From assembly GCA_026770025.1 (NCBI GenBank), contig JAMXDE010000019.1, positions 1,302,001 to 1,366,000 of the forward strand: a stretch of DNA of 64,000 bases, written 5' to 3'. Source of the DNA: Craspedostauros australis (lineage: Eukaryota; Bacillariophyta; Bacillariophyceae; Mastogloiales; Achnanthaceae). The first letter of the stretch is position 1, and every line of letters begins with the position of its first letter. This document shows positions 37,565-49,132 of the stretch, piece after piece. Both the position numbers and the translations under genes were made by a program. The notes below the pieces were generated by a model. That model did no database searches and was not told where the DNA came from. It saw only the letters and a list, made by a program, of their open reading frames with translations.

Positions 37565-40046
37565 ATGAGAACCTCTTCCACAGCCATCCTGTTCCTGGCC
37601 ACCCTTGGCTGCGCCTCCGCCTTCGCGCCAACCCATCAGCACCACCGTCGCGCAACCCTGCTGCGCGCCGAAGAATCCAGCAGCGAATTCGATTTTGACG
37701 TTGCCATCATCGGCTGCGGCGTCGGCGGACATGGTGCCGCCTTGCACAGCCGCGCACAGGACCTCAGCACGGTCGTCTTCGCGGGCGGCGATGTCGGCGG
37801 GACCTGCGTCAACCGTGGATGCGTCCCCAGCAAGGCCTTGCTCGCAGCCTCTGGTCGCGTGCGCGAAATGCAGAACGCAGACCATCTCTCCAGCCTGGGC
37901 ATCCAGGTGGATGGCAAGATCACCTACGATCGCGAGGGCATCGCCAACCACGCCTCCAACCTGGCCTCCAGGATTCAGGGCAACCTCGCCAACTCCCTCA
38001 CGGGTCTCGGCGTAGATGTCGTCGAGGGACGTGGTATGCTCACCGGCAATCCACATGAGGTCAAGGATCAGGCTACAGGAAAGGTCTTCACTGCCAAGGT
38101 GCGTCATTCTGGTCTCCATTCTGTGTTGTGCTGTGCTGTGTTGTGGTGCCATATGCGGTCATTCTGGATCCTGTTACTCTATGCTGCCCTACTATTGTCT
38201 TTTTCCAAATAATTGTCAACAAGCACTATGGACCATACTCGTACCATGCCTCACATTACCTTGGTTCCAATCATTCCAATTCAACACAATATCGATGAAT
38301 ACATGCATCGTCGAACCCACACAAATCCATCGATGCGCCATTGCATGGTATTGTCCGGTCGAAACTCACCGTTGTTGGTTGATCTGCCATTCCATTGGTC
38401 TGGCCTCGACATGATGCGTACATTGATCTGCGGATGCAAAACACATCGACAACATACACCAACATCACCAATCAAATGAAATGCCAATCTTGTGATCAAT
38501 CCGATGGTGGATTGCATATCAACAACAAATCAATGGATCGAATCTCCCATACGCACCTGGTTGCCGGGGTGGGCGCGTTGAATCCGCTGGTGTGATGGCT
38601 TGGATGCATGGCACACCTCTTCGTCCCACCATGTGTGTTCCACCCTCGCGCCTCGCACACAATAACGCAACTTGCAACACATACCACACCATTCCACATC
38701 ATACTATACCATACCACGCCGTACCATATCGACAATTACAGAACATCATCCTCGCTCCAGGCTCCATCCCGTTCGTCCCACCAGGCGTCCAGGTCGACGA
38801 GGAGACCGTCTACACATCCGACGGCGCCCTGCAGCTCAAGTTCGTCCCCGAATGGGTGGCCATCATCGGTTCGGGTTACATCGGCCTCGAGTTCAGCGAT
38901 GTTTACACGGCTCTCGGTTCCGAGGTCACCTTCATCGAGGCTTTGCCGCAGCTCATGCCAACCTTCGATCGCGAGATCGCCAAGCAGGCCGAACGTCTCC
39001 TCATCCGCGACCGACCCATCGATTTCCGCACAAACGTCTTTGCTTCCGAAGTTATTCCAGGTATTCCAGGAGAGAAGCCAGTCACCATCAAGATGATCGA
39101 TGCCGATACCAAGTGAGTTGTCGGCGATGCGCGCGTTGAGGCTGCCGACGCTTCCATTTGCTTGTCAACGGGGAGTTTGCTACAGCACAATGCAGTGCGT
39201 CGTGTTCCCTCCGTTCCTCTTTGCTTGGCAGTTGATTCCATCACGATCGTCGCATGCAAATGACACATCACTCACGTTGTCTCCCGCTCGCACATTCGAA
39301 CAACGACATGATATTCCACAATCACGCTGTCACTTTTCTGTTCTCTCTCCTTCATCCCTCTCCCCGCACCTCCTGACACAAGGGAGCATGTTGAGACCAT
39401 CGAGGTCGATGCCGCCATGGTCGCCACCGGCCGCGTCCCCAACACCAACAACATGGGACTCGAGGATGCCGGCATCGAAACCCAGCGTGGTTTCGTTGCC
39501 GTCAACGAGAAGATGGAGGTCCTCACCAAGCACGAGGACGGAGAGGTCATCCCAAACGTCTACTGCATCGGGGATGCCAACGGCAAGATGATGCTCGCCC
39601 ATGCCGCCTCCGCGCAGGGCATTTCCGCCATCGAGAACATCTGCGGACGCGAGCACGCCGTCGATCACGATTCCGTTCCTGCCGCCTGCTTCACCCACCC
39701 AGAGATCTCCATGGTGGGACCCACGGAAGAGCAGGCCATCGAACGCGCCGAGAAGGAAGGCTGGACGCTGGGCAAGTCCATGGGCAGCTTCCGAGCGAAC
39801 TCCAAAGCATTGGCCGAGGGCGAAGGCAACGGTATGGCCAAGGTCCTCTTCAACAAGGAGACCGGCAAGGTCGTCGCCGTCCACATCATCGGACTTCATG
39901 CTGCCGACCTGATTCAGGAATGCGCCAACGCCGTCGCGGCTGGCACCACCGTCAAGGAGCTGTCCATGATGGTCCACACGCATCCAACCCTCTCCGAAGT
40001 CATGGATGAAGCATTCAAGGGTGCTGTTGGCATGTCGTCGCATTAA
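37565..40046 (+). CDS. Dihydrolipoamide dehydrogenase (E3), plastid-targeted type (3 exons)
   Basis: My model joins 37565-38098, 38742-39112 and 39383-40046 (522 residues). Introns are GTGCGT...TACAG (643 bp, phase 0) and GTGAGT...ACAAG (270 bp, phase 2). The enzyme re-oxidises dihydrolipoyl groups of 2-oxoacid dehydrogenase complexes, passing electrons through a disulfide and FAD to NAD+. The redox pair is Cys81 and Cys86 ([13 protein letters not shown]). FAD binding uses [10 protein letters not shown] (50-59) and NAD binding GSGYIGLE (221-228). His502 and Glu507 (HPTLSE) form the catalytic dyad. The N-terminus is a signal peptide with an ASAFAP site (17-22), the classic diatom plastid import motif, so it likely serves the plastid pyruvate dehydrogenase complex. 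An unusual APGS replaces the common ATGS near residue 183. Confidence 0.95.
38099..38741 (+). other. Intron 1 of the dehydrogenase gene
   Basis: GTGCGT donor after an AAG codon; TTACAG acceptor before AAC. At 643 bp it is the longest intron seen in the window and is rich in CATACC-type repeats near its end. Joining it restores the expected continuation (TAK to NIILAPGS). Confidence 0.85.
39113..39382 (+). other. Intron 2 of the dehydrogenase gene
   Basis: Donor GTGAGT within an AAG codon (AA|G) and acceptor GACACAAG. The join yields [22 protein letters not shown], keeping the conserved ATGR element. Confidence 0.85.
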
Positions 40047-40724
40047 ATATGAAATGCGAAATACTCAACGCACGCCTTTGTGAACACACGCACACGCAGT
40101 GACGAAATCCGCAGCACGAAGTAAACTTGCAATATGCAGTACGCACCACTCCAAACAAGTGTACAGCATGTCTAAAGTACGGTAATATCAACGAACATGC
40201 TGCCATCATCGATGTCTCAATCCTGTCTTCCTCTTCGCTCAGGGCTGCGCGTGTTGGCAGTGTACCAGTAGACCTCAGGCCCGATGCCTGCCACCACCCT
40301 CAAAAAGCCATTGCTACGCAAGGGCAGATCATTCGTGCAATGCGCGAGCTACCAGATGTAACAGTTGGTGCAAAAGCTCAGCATGGAATGGAATGGAGTA
40401 CTCTGCGAGCTACGGATATGCTCGTTGAGTAGTCCGAATTGTATCTGCGCAATCGTAGAGCATGCGGAGGGACACAGCGTGCTTGCATGGGCTCGGACTG
40501 ATGGTGTCGTTGGATCGCAATTTCCCATACATCCAGTGCGACCTCGGAAGGCAGCGCGAGAGCCTTGCTGCATGAAGATCCAACGTGGCGAGTGCTCGTA
40601 CTGCTGGTCGCACTGCTAGTTGTACTGCTAGTTGTACTGCTAGTTGTACTGCGAGTTGTACTGCTAGTTGTACTGCTAGTTGTACTCTTCCTCGTATGGC
40701 ACCATCCTCCACACACACCCCAAT
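40047..40724. other. Intergenic region between convergent genes
   Basis: 3' flanks of the dehydrogenase (+) and DUF2061-like (-) genes. No gene seen; holds a 12-bp minisatellite at 40597-40686. Confidence 0.5.
40597..40686. repeat. 12-bp minisatellite, about 7 copies
   Basis: The unit TACTGCTAGTTG is nearly perfect. It lies just past the 3' end of the DUF2061-like gene. Because 12 is a multiple of 3, it stays open in several frames and generates spurious Leu/Val or Ser/Thr open frames. Confidence 0.9.
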
Positions 40725-41165
40725 CTAAATCCGAATCTTGGCCCAGATGCGCTCATGGGCGTAGTAGATCGCCAGCTTGGCGAAGAATTCAGCGGCGCCG
40801 ATCTTCAATGCAGTGGCGACCTCTCCGTTGGTGATGAGGAACGACACGATGATCGTCGTGGTGGTGGCCACTAATCGCCATGAAATGCCCTTCAGCAGAG
40901 ACCTCGTGTGGCTCTCTTCCACCACGTCGCTCCTGTTCGCCTCCGCGTTCTGGGCGGGATCCTCGGGATCAGCGTGGCCATTCTCCAGCTGCGACAACGA
41001 TGATGCTGATTCCAGCAGCGGCGAAGTCAAAGAGGTTTCCGTGGATTTGTACGCAGGGCCGCTCGACGGACCCTGCTGATTCTGGAGGATGGATCCGCCT
41101 TCACCGTTCGATGCCATGGCATCATCGTCCAATGGACTGCTCCTCTTGCGTTCGTAAATCGGCAT
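40725..41165 (-). CDS. Small DUF2061-like membrane protein
   Basis: 146 residues, ATG at 41165. Residues about 1-85 are polar and look disordered. The last 60 match DUF2061-type small membrane proteins: RSLLKGISWRLVATTTT, then a hydrophobic helix, ALKIGAAEFFAKLAIYYAHERIW, which gives a second helix. Such proteins are known from bacteria and eukaryotic microbes, but their biochemical role is undefined. Two transmembrane helices are predicted with the long N-terminal tail outside the membrane. It shares a strand with the acetyl-CoA synthetase, 426 bases downstream of its stop codon. I see no plastid ASAF motif. Confidence 0.8.
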   Translation of the reverse strand: MPIYERKRSSPLDDDAMASNGEGGSILQNQQGPSSGPAYKSTETSLTSPLLESASSLSQLENGHADPEDPAQNAEANRSDVVEESHTRSLLKGISWRLVATTTTIIVSFLITNGEVATALKIGAAEFFAKLAIYYAHERIWAKIRI

Positions 41166-41591
41166 GGCAGCGATCCTCTGCGTTGCTTTATTTGCGTCAG
41201 GTTGGTGGTCGCGGTACTATATTGTGAGTAGTCGTATACTAGTATAGAATAATAATAATAATAATAGTATTATGGTGGTGCTGAATTGTGTCTGTTCTCT
41301 CTCTTGTCGTGCTTGTCTTGGTCGTTCTTGTTTCCTCCCTCTTTTTGCGCGCAGCAATAGTGATATTTAATCCTGATTACCGTGTATCCCATGGATTGCG
41401 CACGGCGGCCAGACATTTTGTTGTCCCAAGATAGTACACCGACTTGGAGCGAGAATGCTCTCTCTATCTCTCTCTCCACTCGCACCAGCACACTCGAAGG
41501 TACCATACTCTACGGATGCTACTCCTCTGTCATTCAATATATCGAAATGCAATGCACCGCAATGCAATGTGCTATTATATATTGTAATTTA
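41166..41591. other. Spacer between same-strand genes
   Basis: Contains a short (TAA)n run around 41247-41267 and AT-rich DNA. It holds the acetyl-CoA synthetase terminator and the likely promoter of the DUF2061-like gene. No gene seen. Confidence 0.6.
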
Positions 41592-43805
41592 TTATTTCTT
41601 GGATGAACCACGGGGTTTGACCATGGCGATGAGGGTGTCGACGATGGATGGATCCGCCAGCGTGCTGGTGTCACCCAGCGAGTCAGTTTCATCGCACACG
41701 ATCTTGCGCAGGATGCGTCGCATGATCTTTCCGGACCGCGTCATCGGCAGCGACGGGGCAATGACGATCATATCTGGCGTACAGAAGGCGCCCATGTCCT
41801 TGCGGACCTCCATGCGGAGCTCCTGCCGCAGATCGTCGTTCTCTTCGTACCCGACCTTCAACATGCAGAACGCGCAGATGGACTGCCCCTTAATCTCGTG
41901 CGGACGACCGACAACGGCCGCCTGGGCGACTGCGGGGTGGTTGACCAGGGCGGATTCCACCTCGGCCGTTCCAATGCGATGTCCGCTGACGTTCAGCACG
42001 TCGTCCATGCGCCCAATGATGAAATGGTACCCATCCTTGTCCTTCATGACGGAGTCTCCCGTGAAGTAGAATCCGGGATACGGTTTGTAGTACACTGTGA
42101 GGAATCGCTCGTGATCGCCGAGACAGGTGCGTGCCATGCCAGGCCACGGCTGACGGATGGCCATCACGCCTTCGACCTGTTCGACGGCACCGTCGTCACC
42201 ATCCTCGTCGCCGTCGCTGCCACGCTCCGACAACTCCAGGACATGGCCATCCTGCGCATCCAGCACCACTGTGTCAATTCCGTAGAATGGCAGCGTGCAG
42301 GATCCTGGCTTCATGGGTGTGACGCCCGGCAGGTTGGTGATGACGTGACCGCCCGTCTCCGTCTGCCAGTAGGTGTCGACCACGGTGCATTCGCTGCGAC
42401 CGACCACCTCGTAGTACCATCGCCACGCCTCCGGGTTGATGGGCTCGCCGACGCTGCCCAGAATGCGCAACGAGCTGAGATCGTACTTTTCGACGGCTGC
42501 GCTGCCGTAGCGCATGAGCAGACGGATGGCAGTGGGCGCCGTGTAGAACTGCGTGATCTTGTGTCGCTGCACCATGTCCCAGTACCGACCTTCGTTAGGG
42601 TAGACGGGCGTGGATTCGAAGAGGAAGGTGGTGCCGCCATTCAGCAATGGGCCGTAGACCACGTAGGTGTGTCCCGTGATCCATCCGCAGTCGGCGACGC
42701 AGGCGAAGATGTCACCCGGCTGCAGATCGAAAGTTGTCTGGGTGGTCATCTTTGCGTACAACGCGTAGCCTCCGGTGGTGTGCAACAATCCCTTTGGCTG
42801 ACCAGTGGATCCCGACGTGTAGAGGATGAAGAGGGAGTCCTCCGCATCGAGCTCGACAGGCGGGCAGTAGGGGCGCATCTTGGCAACGAGCGGATCCATG
42901 CGAACGTCCTTGGAGGTGGTTTCGTAATCGACCTTGTAGTCGTCCGCTGCCGTCTTCGGGTCGTAGAATCGCTCCCACACCATGACGTGCTGGCAGATGG
43001 AATTGCAGTCCATCTTCTGCAGCGCCTCGTTGACGATGGGCTTCAGCGCGATGGTCTTGCCACCTCGCTTGCCGATGTCCGCCGTGATGACAACCTTCGA
43101 CTGAGCGGCCGAGATGCGCTGGGCCAGTGCCTCTGCAGAGAAGCCAGCGAAGACGACAGAATGCACAGCACCGATTCTGGAACACGCCATCATGCACATG
43201 GCCAGCTCTGGGATCATGGGCATGTAGATGGTGACGATGTCGCCCTTCTGCACGCCCTGGGTCTGCAAGGCGTTGGCAATCTGACTCACTTTCTGAAGGA
43301 GCTGGTTGTAGGTGATCTTGCGTATGTCGGAGGGTTCGTCGCCCTCCCAAATCATGGCAATTTCATTGCCCCTGCCTGCGTTGATGTGACGGTCCAGACA
43401 GTTGTAGGACATGTTGAGCTTGCCGCCAGCGAACCAGCGCACGTCACCCTGATCCAAGGATCCCTGCAACACGCAACGGTCGTCGAAGGGACGGAACCAG
43501 TCCAGATGCTCCTTGGCCTTTTCGGACCAGAATTGTTCCGGATTGGCGATGGAATACGCGTGCTCTCGCTTGTACTGCTCGAGCCTGCTCTCGGTGGACT
43601 CCTTGGCATCGAAGACCTTGGCCAGGCCTGGAGCGTCGCCGCTCTTCTTGGCTGCGAACAAAGAGGAGGGTGTTGAAGCAGAGACGAAGGTCGACGACGA
43701 AGACGCCGTGAAGGATGCCTTCGGTGAGAAAGCATCGATGCCTTGAATGGCGGAGCTGCACGAGGCAGCGATGATGGCGAGGAGACTGATGCTGGTGAAC
43801 CTCAT
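41592..43805 (-). CDS. Acetyl-CoA synthetase (AMP-forming), plastid-targeted type
   Basis: 737 residues in one exon. I start at the ATG at 43805, since the leader it opens is a signal peptide; the frame extends further only as non-coding-like sequence. The enzyme makes acetyl-CoA from acetate, ATP and CoA via acetyl-AMP. The nucleotide loop is YTSGSTGQPKG, followed by the DTYWQTETGG and YFTGDSVMKDKDGY motifs. Lys693 in SGKIMRRIL is the catalytic lysine that is regulated by acetylation in bacterial homologues. The leader contains DAF|SP, resembling the diatom ASAFAP site, then a Ser-rich transit-like stretch, so plastid import is likely. An acidic insert (SERGSDGDEDGDDG) near residue 525 is not usual. 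Length otherwise fits the family (about 650 plus leader). Confidence 0.93.
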   Translation of the reverse strand: MRFTSISLLAIIAASCSSAIQGIDAFSPKASFTASSSSTFVSASTPSSLFAAKKSGDAPGLAKVFDAKESTESRLEQYKREHAYSIANPEQFWSEKAKEHLDWFRPFDDRCVLQGSLDQGDVRWFAGGKLNMSYNCLDRHINAGRGNEIAMIWEGDEPSDIRKITYNQLLQKVSQIANALQTQGVQKGDIVTIYMPMIPELAMCMMACSRIGAVHSVVFAGFSAEALAQRISAAQSKVVITADIGKRGGKTIALKPIVNEALQKMDCNSICQHVMVWERFYDPKTAADDYKVDYETTSKDVRMDPLVAKMRPYCPPVELDAEDSLFILYTSGSTGQPKGLLHTTGGYALYAKMTTQTTFDLQPGDIFACVADCGWITGHTYVVYGPLLNGGTTFLFESTPVYPNEGRYWDMVQRHKITQFYTAPTAIRLLMRYGSAAVEKYDLSSLRILGSVGEPINPEAWRWYYEVVGRSECTVVDTYWQTETGGHVITNLPGVTPMKPGSCTLPFYGIDTVVLDAQDGHVLELSERGSDGDEDGDDGAVEQVEGVMAIRQPWPGMARTCLGDHERFLTVYYKPYPGFYFTGDSVMKDKDGYHFIIGRMDDVLNVSGHRIGTAEVESALVNHPAVAQAAVVGRPHEIKGQSICAFCMLKVGYEENDDLRQELRMEVRKDMGAFCTPDMIVIAPSLPMTRSGKIMRRILRKIVCDETDSLGDTSTLADPSIVDTLIAMVKPRGSSKK

Positions 43806-44931
43806 CGTTTCGTTTTGATTCGTCTGGCTTTGCGTTGCTTTGATGTGCGTCGCTTTCGTTTCTGTGGATACTATTATGGTACTAAAATGGTACTGATGCG
43901 TATGCTGGCACCTGAAGATCGTGTTGTGTTGGGAGGTGAGACAGTGTCGGACAGGAGCCAAGCTCGTGCAGTACGATCTACTCGTTCGGGGATGGCAGGA
44001 CACACGTCGGCCGTATTATAATAGAATAGTCGGATATTGTAATGGAGTAGAGGCTAGTGCAGCGCCGATGTTGTGGTTCGCAGTCAAACAACAAAAGGAA
44101 GGACGCTTGTTGGTGTGGCGCGATCGGGGGTGCTGGTGAATGGAGGTGTTCACCTGCGAGGTGATGTGATGGCCTCCTCTGTTGGCCTCTGCGAGTGTGT
44201 GCGGAGGTGAGAATCGTTGGATTCGATGTCGACGATCTTCCAATGCCTTTGTTTGTGTTGCGGTTTGTTGGGAGACCAAAAAGTGATGGGAATCGCGAGT
44301 GTCTGTCAGCCAACCGAGGCTAGAAGTTGAACAATGATGTTCTTAACGGCTGTTTGGGATCGCGTCAAACTGTGAAAGGTGTCACGCCCAGTCGAAATGT
44401 ATGTCGTATAGTACACGAAACACAGGCCGAACTTGGTTCGCGTTGATGCAAACCGATGTTCTTTCCATCACTGAAATGCGAACTCGCCACATTGTGTGTG
44501 TTTCTGCGAACTCGTTGTTTGTGGCGCGAAAAGCGCCGTCTTTCGACGCAGCGGATGCAAAAGGCGCCAAGGGCCCGACAGGAGAGGCACTTCCATCCGT
44601 CTCGCATCTCCTTGTGGCAATGGCGCGATCTGCTCTGGGCGATCTGATTCTGCCGTCCAGCGACAGGTGTGGTTGGCCTCCTCCCTCATCACAACGCAAA
44701 GAGGATGGAGAGATGAATGGGCCATGGCCTGCTACCACACGATTAGAAGCCATGGTGCGCTGGTTGTGTTGTCTGCGAAGCATGGAGGTACTCTAGAGAG
44801 AGACTCGAGGAACACGAGTGCTCGTACTTCATCCATCTACGCTACTGATAGAAGTAGGCTGATTATGTATCATGTGACAACGTCGCTTGTATCGCCTTTT
44901 CTCGTACGACTACTCGTGCTGACACCCAATT
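43806..44931. other. Intergenic region
   Basis: Promoter side of the acetyl-CoA synthetase and 3' flank of the cyclase gene. The open frames here (for example 44401-44796) overlap on both strands and show no domain. Confidence 0.5.
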
Positions 44932-47900
44932 TTAGTATTTCGACAGATACCCTTGAACGATCTGCTTGCCCTTGGCTTCCCACTCGGCGCGGTTGGCCAG
45001 GGCGTAGTTCAGGTACTCATCCGACGTGACGCCGAACACCCCGCAAGTTGCCAGCTTCTTTCCCAACGGGATGAGGTAGAAATCAAAGAATCCAAGCTCC
45101 CCCTCGTACCATGCCAATGATGGGTCGTCCTCGGAACGGCCTGCCAGGTAGGACGCGTACATCTCGTGGAACAACCGTTCGTTCCATTTCAGATACACGT
45201 GCCAGTGCTGCATCGTGTGGGACACGTCCGATGCCTGGATGAGATGCTCGATGACGATGGTCGCCTTGCGGTTCGTGGCGGTCCTGGAGGACTCCCTCTT
45301 CGACCTTGGCCTTCTCTTGCTTGTCTCGCCATCGCCGTGCGTGTTGCCCGCGTTGTCGAGTTGGCTGACCGTCGAAGTAGAGGCCGCGTCATCGAGGCTG
45401 CTGGATCGCGAGTCGTCGGCAAACGCCTTCTCCCACCGTGCCTTTCTTAGCGTCCCCAGACCCTTGTCGGCGATATCGGTTGCCATGACCGAATTTACAA
45501 CCAGCTGCCGGAATCGACGCAACTCCTCCTTGGTTTGGTAGATGCAGGCTCGCAGTGACTTGAATTCGGGCTGGTTCAGCAGCTCCCACGCCAGATCCAC
45601 CGAGTTCTGCTCGGCGACGCTCTTGTTGTTGTAGTGCGCGGCAACGTCGGTCTGCTCCTTGATCAAGATGGAGTTGGGCACGCCGGTATGATCGACGTCG
45701 TGGATCAGCGCGGAAAAGGCGCAGGCAAACTGCGTCAGCGGATCGGACGCGATGCCGTACGTGAACTCGTGCATCTTGGCTGCGCCTAGCTGCTGCTTGT
45801 ACGCCATCTCCTGGTAATCGATGGAATCCGGGGTGACCACGCGGGACAGGAGCTTCGTCACGGACTGCACGACGTGGGAAGCATGCTCAAAGCCGTGGAA
45901 AGAGTTGGGGCGGTACATCTGCGCGATGCTAGAAACGTAATCCTGGAGCTGCCGGGTGACGTCAGGATGGAGCTCGATAGTGGCAGGGTCATGATGGTAC
46001 TTGGCTGCCTTGCCTGGGAGATGGATGATCTCCTCCACTTCGTCAAGGACCGTTCGGTCCTGACCCGAGTGGATGAGCAGGTCGGTGCAGGGTGCGTTCG
46101 GGTTGTTGCGCATGGCGATGATCTTTTGGAGCAGCCCCTGCAGCACCTCCGCGTTCCACTCGATCAACCGCTGGATCTTGCGCTCGTGACCCAGCTGCTT
46201 CATGATCTTGCTTCGCCTCACGGAATGGACAGTCTGCTGCAGTTCGTCGTTGGGGTTGATTCGTGCGGGCGACGACGACTCCTCATGGTTGCCTCGGCCG
46301 GACTTGCCGAGGCCTGCAGGTCCTGAGGATGCAGCAGACGCTGTGGATGCCGCAGCAGACCTCCGTGCTGACGCCCAGTAAGTCTGAGTGTCACCCTTGC
46401 CCTTGACGTGCACCGTCTCCTCCCGGGCCGACACCCAATGGCCCTTCCCGCAAGACCGAAGCAACGCGGCCGTTTCCGCAGATATGTGGATTCGATTCCG
46501 GATGCCCGTGCTCTCCATCCGCGCTGCCGTGTTCACGGTGTCGCCGAAGAGCTGGAATCTTGTCTTCTCCCCACGCAGGACCCCGGCAGTGACAGAGCCA
46601 GAATGAATGCCAACCCGCATGGCGAGTTCCGCGGTGTCCGGTCCAAGCAGAACCTCCAGCGACTGCACGGCCTCCACCATCTCGTGGAGGCATTCGCGGG
46701 CGAATCGGATCATGACCACGGCATGATCATCGCGAGCTTCAGGCAACCCGCATGCTGCCACGTAGCAATCACCGATGGTCTCGACCTTGAAGACACGGCG
46801 GCGGTTGGCGACGACATCGAAGGAGCTGTAGATTTGTTCCAGCAACGTGAACACCTGCGACGGCTCTCGCACGCTGGACCAAGCCGTGAAGCCAGCGATG
46901 TCAGCAAACATCACCGTCACGGATGGAAACAAATCGGCGATCGGGCGCGACATCAGTAGCCTCGTCTTCTCATTCTCGCCACGATTGGCTTGCTGCATCC
47001 TGCTGTCGACTCCCTGCGGCTGCGCGCTGTTCCAGGCGTTGCTGCCACCATTCAGTGTCTTTTGTTTCGCTGCGTCATCTTCGATGACCCGGTCGCGGAA
47101 CTGGGCTGGGAACAGCGAACTGACAATGGCGCCGGTCCTGACGGCGGAGTGCATCACGAGAGTTTGGCGCTTCTCCACGAGGCAATCGTACAGCGTGAAG
47201 ATGGCTGATGTAACGACAAAGATGAGCACCACGGCGATTGTGTAGAGCAGGGGATACCGCGACTTGTAGCCGTCTTCGAAGTCTTGAGTTGGGTAGAGGT
47301 GCACAGAGTACGTGCACACGGAATCTCCTTCCAGCGGGTTCAACGCATCGAAGCTTCTGCTGAGTGCCATATGCCTGAACTTTTTGTCGTGGAGATCTTC
47401 GTTGCCCATGTAGAAGACGTCAGGCCCATCGATACGGTAGGTGACGGTCTGGTCGCATGTGTTTTTGACGACAGCCAGGAGGCTCTGGACGTTGTCGGGG
47501 AGGACGCGCTCGAAGTAGTTCTGCCATGGAATTGCGGCGCCAAACAGGGCCACGATGGGCGAACCCGCCTCGAGAGTTTCGTGGATTGGTTGCAGGAGGT
47601 AGCTGAATGGCCAGGTGCCGGGATCTGTCAGATTTGCCTCCTTGATCGACATGGGGGATAGAACGGCCGTGCCTGCCTCAAGCATAGTGTCGTAGACGTT
47701 TTCAAAGATGCCTCCGAATGCCAGCGCATTGAAGTTGACGATGTTGGAAGCTGGCGGAGTGACTTGCCAGAACACGCAGTAGTACGGATCAGGAATGCTC
47801 GTGTCCGGGATGGGAATGAAGCTGCCATCATCGCCAAACGTGTAGATGTACGGGACGATCTTGGACGAGGCTCCGGGACCAGATCCGGGCCATTCCCCAC

Positions 47901-49132
47901 CCGAAAACTTGTCTCCATCCTCCCCATCACCACCGCCACCATAGCCACCACCATCACCACCACCGCCACCATAGTCACCACCACCATAGTCACCGCTGCC
48001 ACCGGAAGCACCATTGGATGTGACGTTGGCATCCGCGCTTGGTGGCGAGCCCGCAGGCATGTCGTTACCGAATGAGAACAGTCCACGGGCACGGGACCTG
48101 ACACCAAAGCTGCCACTGCCTGCGTTCAACAAGCTTTCGGGCAGCGGATCATCTAGCCACCCTGCGTTCTCTTGAGAATAGGTTTCCCACTTCGGTCGGT
48201 TTTCTGCGGTGACGAGAGGTAGCAGTCCAAGGTAGGTGGAGCCGGACAGCTCGAGCAGATTGCTGCCCCTGTGAGCGTAGTCTGGGATTGTCACGAACGG
48301 CCATGTTGCGTTGGTGGCCTGTGCGAAGGACGTGATGACCACGCTCATTGATTCAATCGTTGCGAAGATGTTTTGTGCGGTGATGACGGAACTGTCGAGG
48401 ACTTCGTTGCCGTAGGCGTTGAACTGATACGCCAATGTGCATCCGTCGCAAGGAACGGCAAGGATTGTAGAGCATGGCGGGGAAGCGGGTGGTCGCAACC
48501 ATTGATGTAACATCAACAAGATTGGCAAAGCAAGGCAAAGACAGGCAACAAGATAGGGCGGAGTAACACGATGTCGTAAAGATAGTGAGATCAAGGAGAG
48601 CCAGCAGAGCATTGGCACCATCATAATAATATCATATAATCGTTCGCACGAGAACAATTCTGTATGGCACGAAGTGGGGGCTTGGCCACACCATGAAGGA
48701 GCGACATACCTCAAAGTTAAATTCATCGTCCTCCTTGTTTGAGAAGATGGTGAATGTGAAGTATCCCATCAGACCTGCTGCTAACCCCAGCACGGCCAGC
48801 ATCAAGGCCTTCGAGTATCGGATCTGGCTGCTTTCTCTGTGCGCCAACCGCCGTCGATGGTTGCCAGCATCTCCCCCACGAGTGCCTTGCTGCTTTGGCT
48901 TCACCAGATTGATGGTCGAAGCAGAATCGCGGCCGCCGTACGTGGATCCGCCGTTCGAGCCTGTGTCCTCCGCGAAGCTGGACAACGACCTGGTGTCCGC
49001 TTCATTCCCGTTCTGATTGATGCCTTCGGTGCTGCTGCTGCTGCTGCTGTTGCTCACAACACTAGTGGTGTTGGTGTTGGTGTTATTGATCGCCATTGCA
49101 TCACAATGATGGTTCTCCTGGTTGCTGTTCAT
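44932..49132 (-). CDS. Membrane guanylate cyclase / cyclic-nucleotide phosphodiesterase fusion (2 exons)
   Basis: My model joins 49132-48710 and 48423-44932 (1304 residues); the intron is GTATGT...TATCAG, phase 0. Exon 1 has a Ser/Asn-rich tail and a transmembrane helix (about 110-131). A loop of about 400 residues, with a Gly-rich insert near 47920-48010, precedes a second helix (about 531-554). The class III cyclase domain follows, with metal-binding Asp in FADIAGF (about 648). Glu in VETIGD fits GTP rather than ATP, while the second specificity position is Gln (RFQLFGDT), not the Cys of animal enzymes. The C-terminal phosphodiesterase has HGFEHASH, HDVDHTG and the later Asp in QASDVSHT. 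One protein can thus make and degrade cyclic GMP. Such fusions are reported in diatoms, including one induced by sex pheromone in Seminavis robusta. Confidence 0.92.
48424..48709 (-). other. Intron of the cyclase/phosphodiesterase gene
   Basis: On the minus strand it starts GTATGT after GAG and ends TATCAG before TTC. It joins EDDEFNFE to FNAYGNEV. Exon 1 would otherwise end within 30 codons and lose the catalytic domains. Confidence 0.8.

Noticed and set aside
41898..43676. 592-codon open frame opposite the acetyl-CoA synthetase
   Set aside because: Antisense shadow caused by codon bias; the opposite strand encodes a complete known enzyme.
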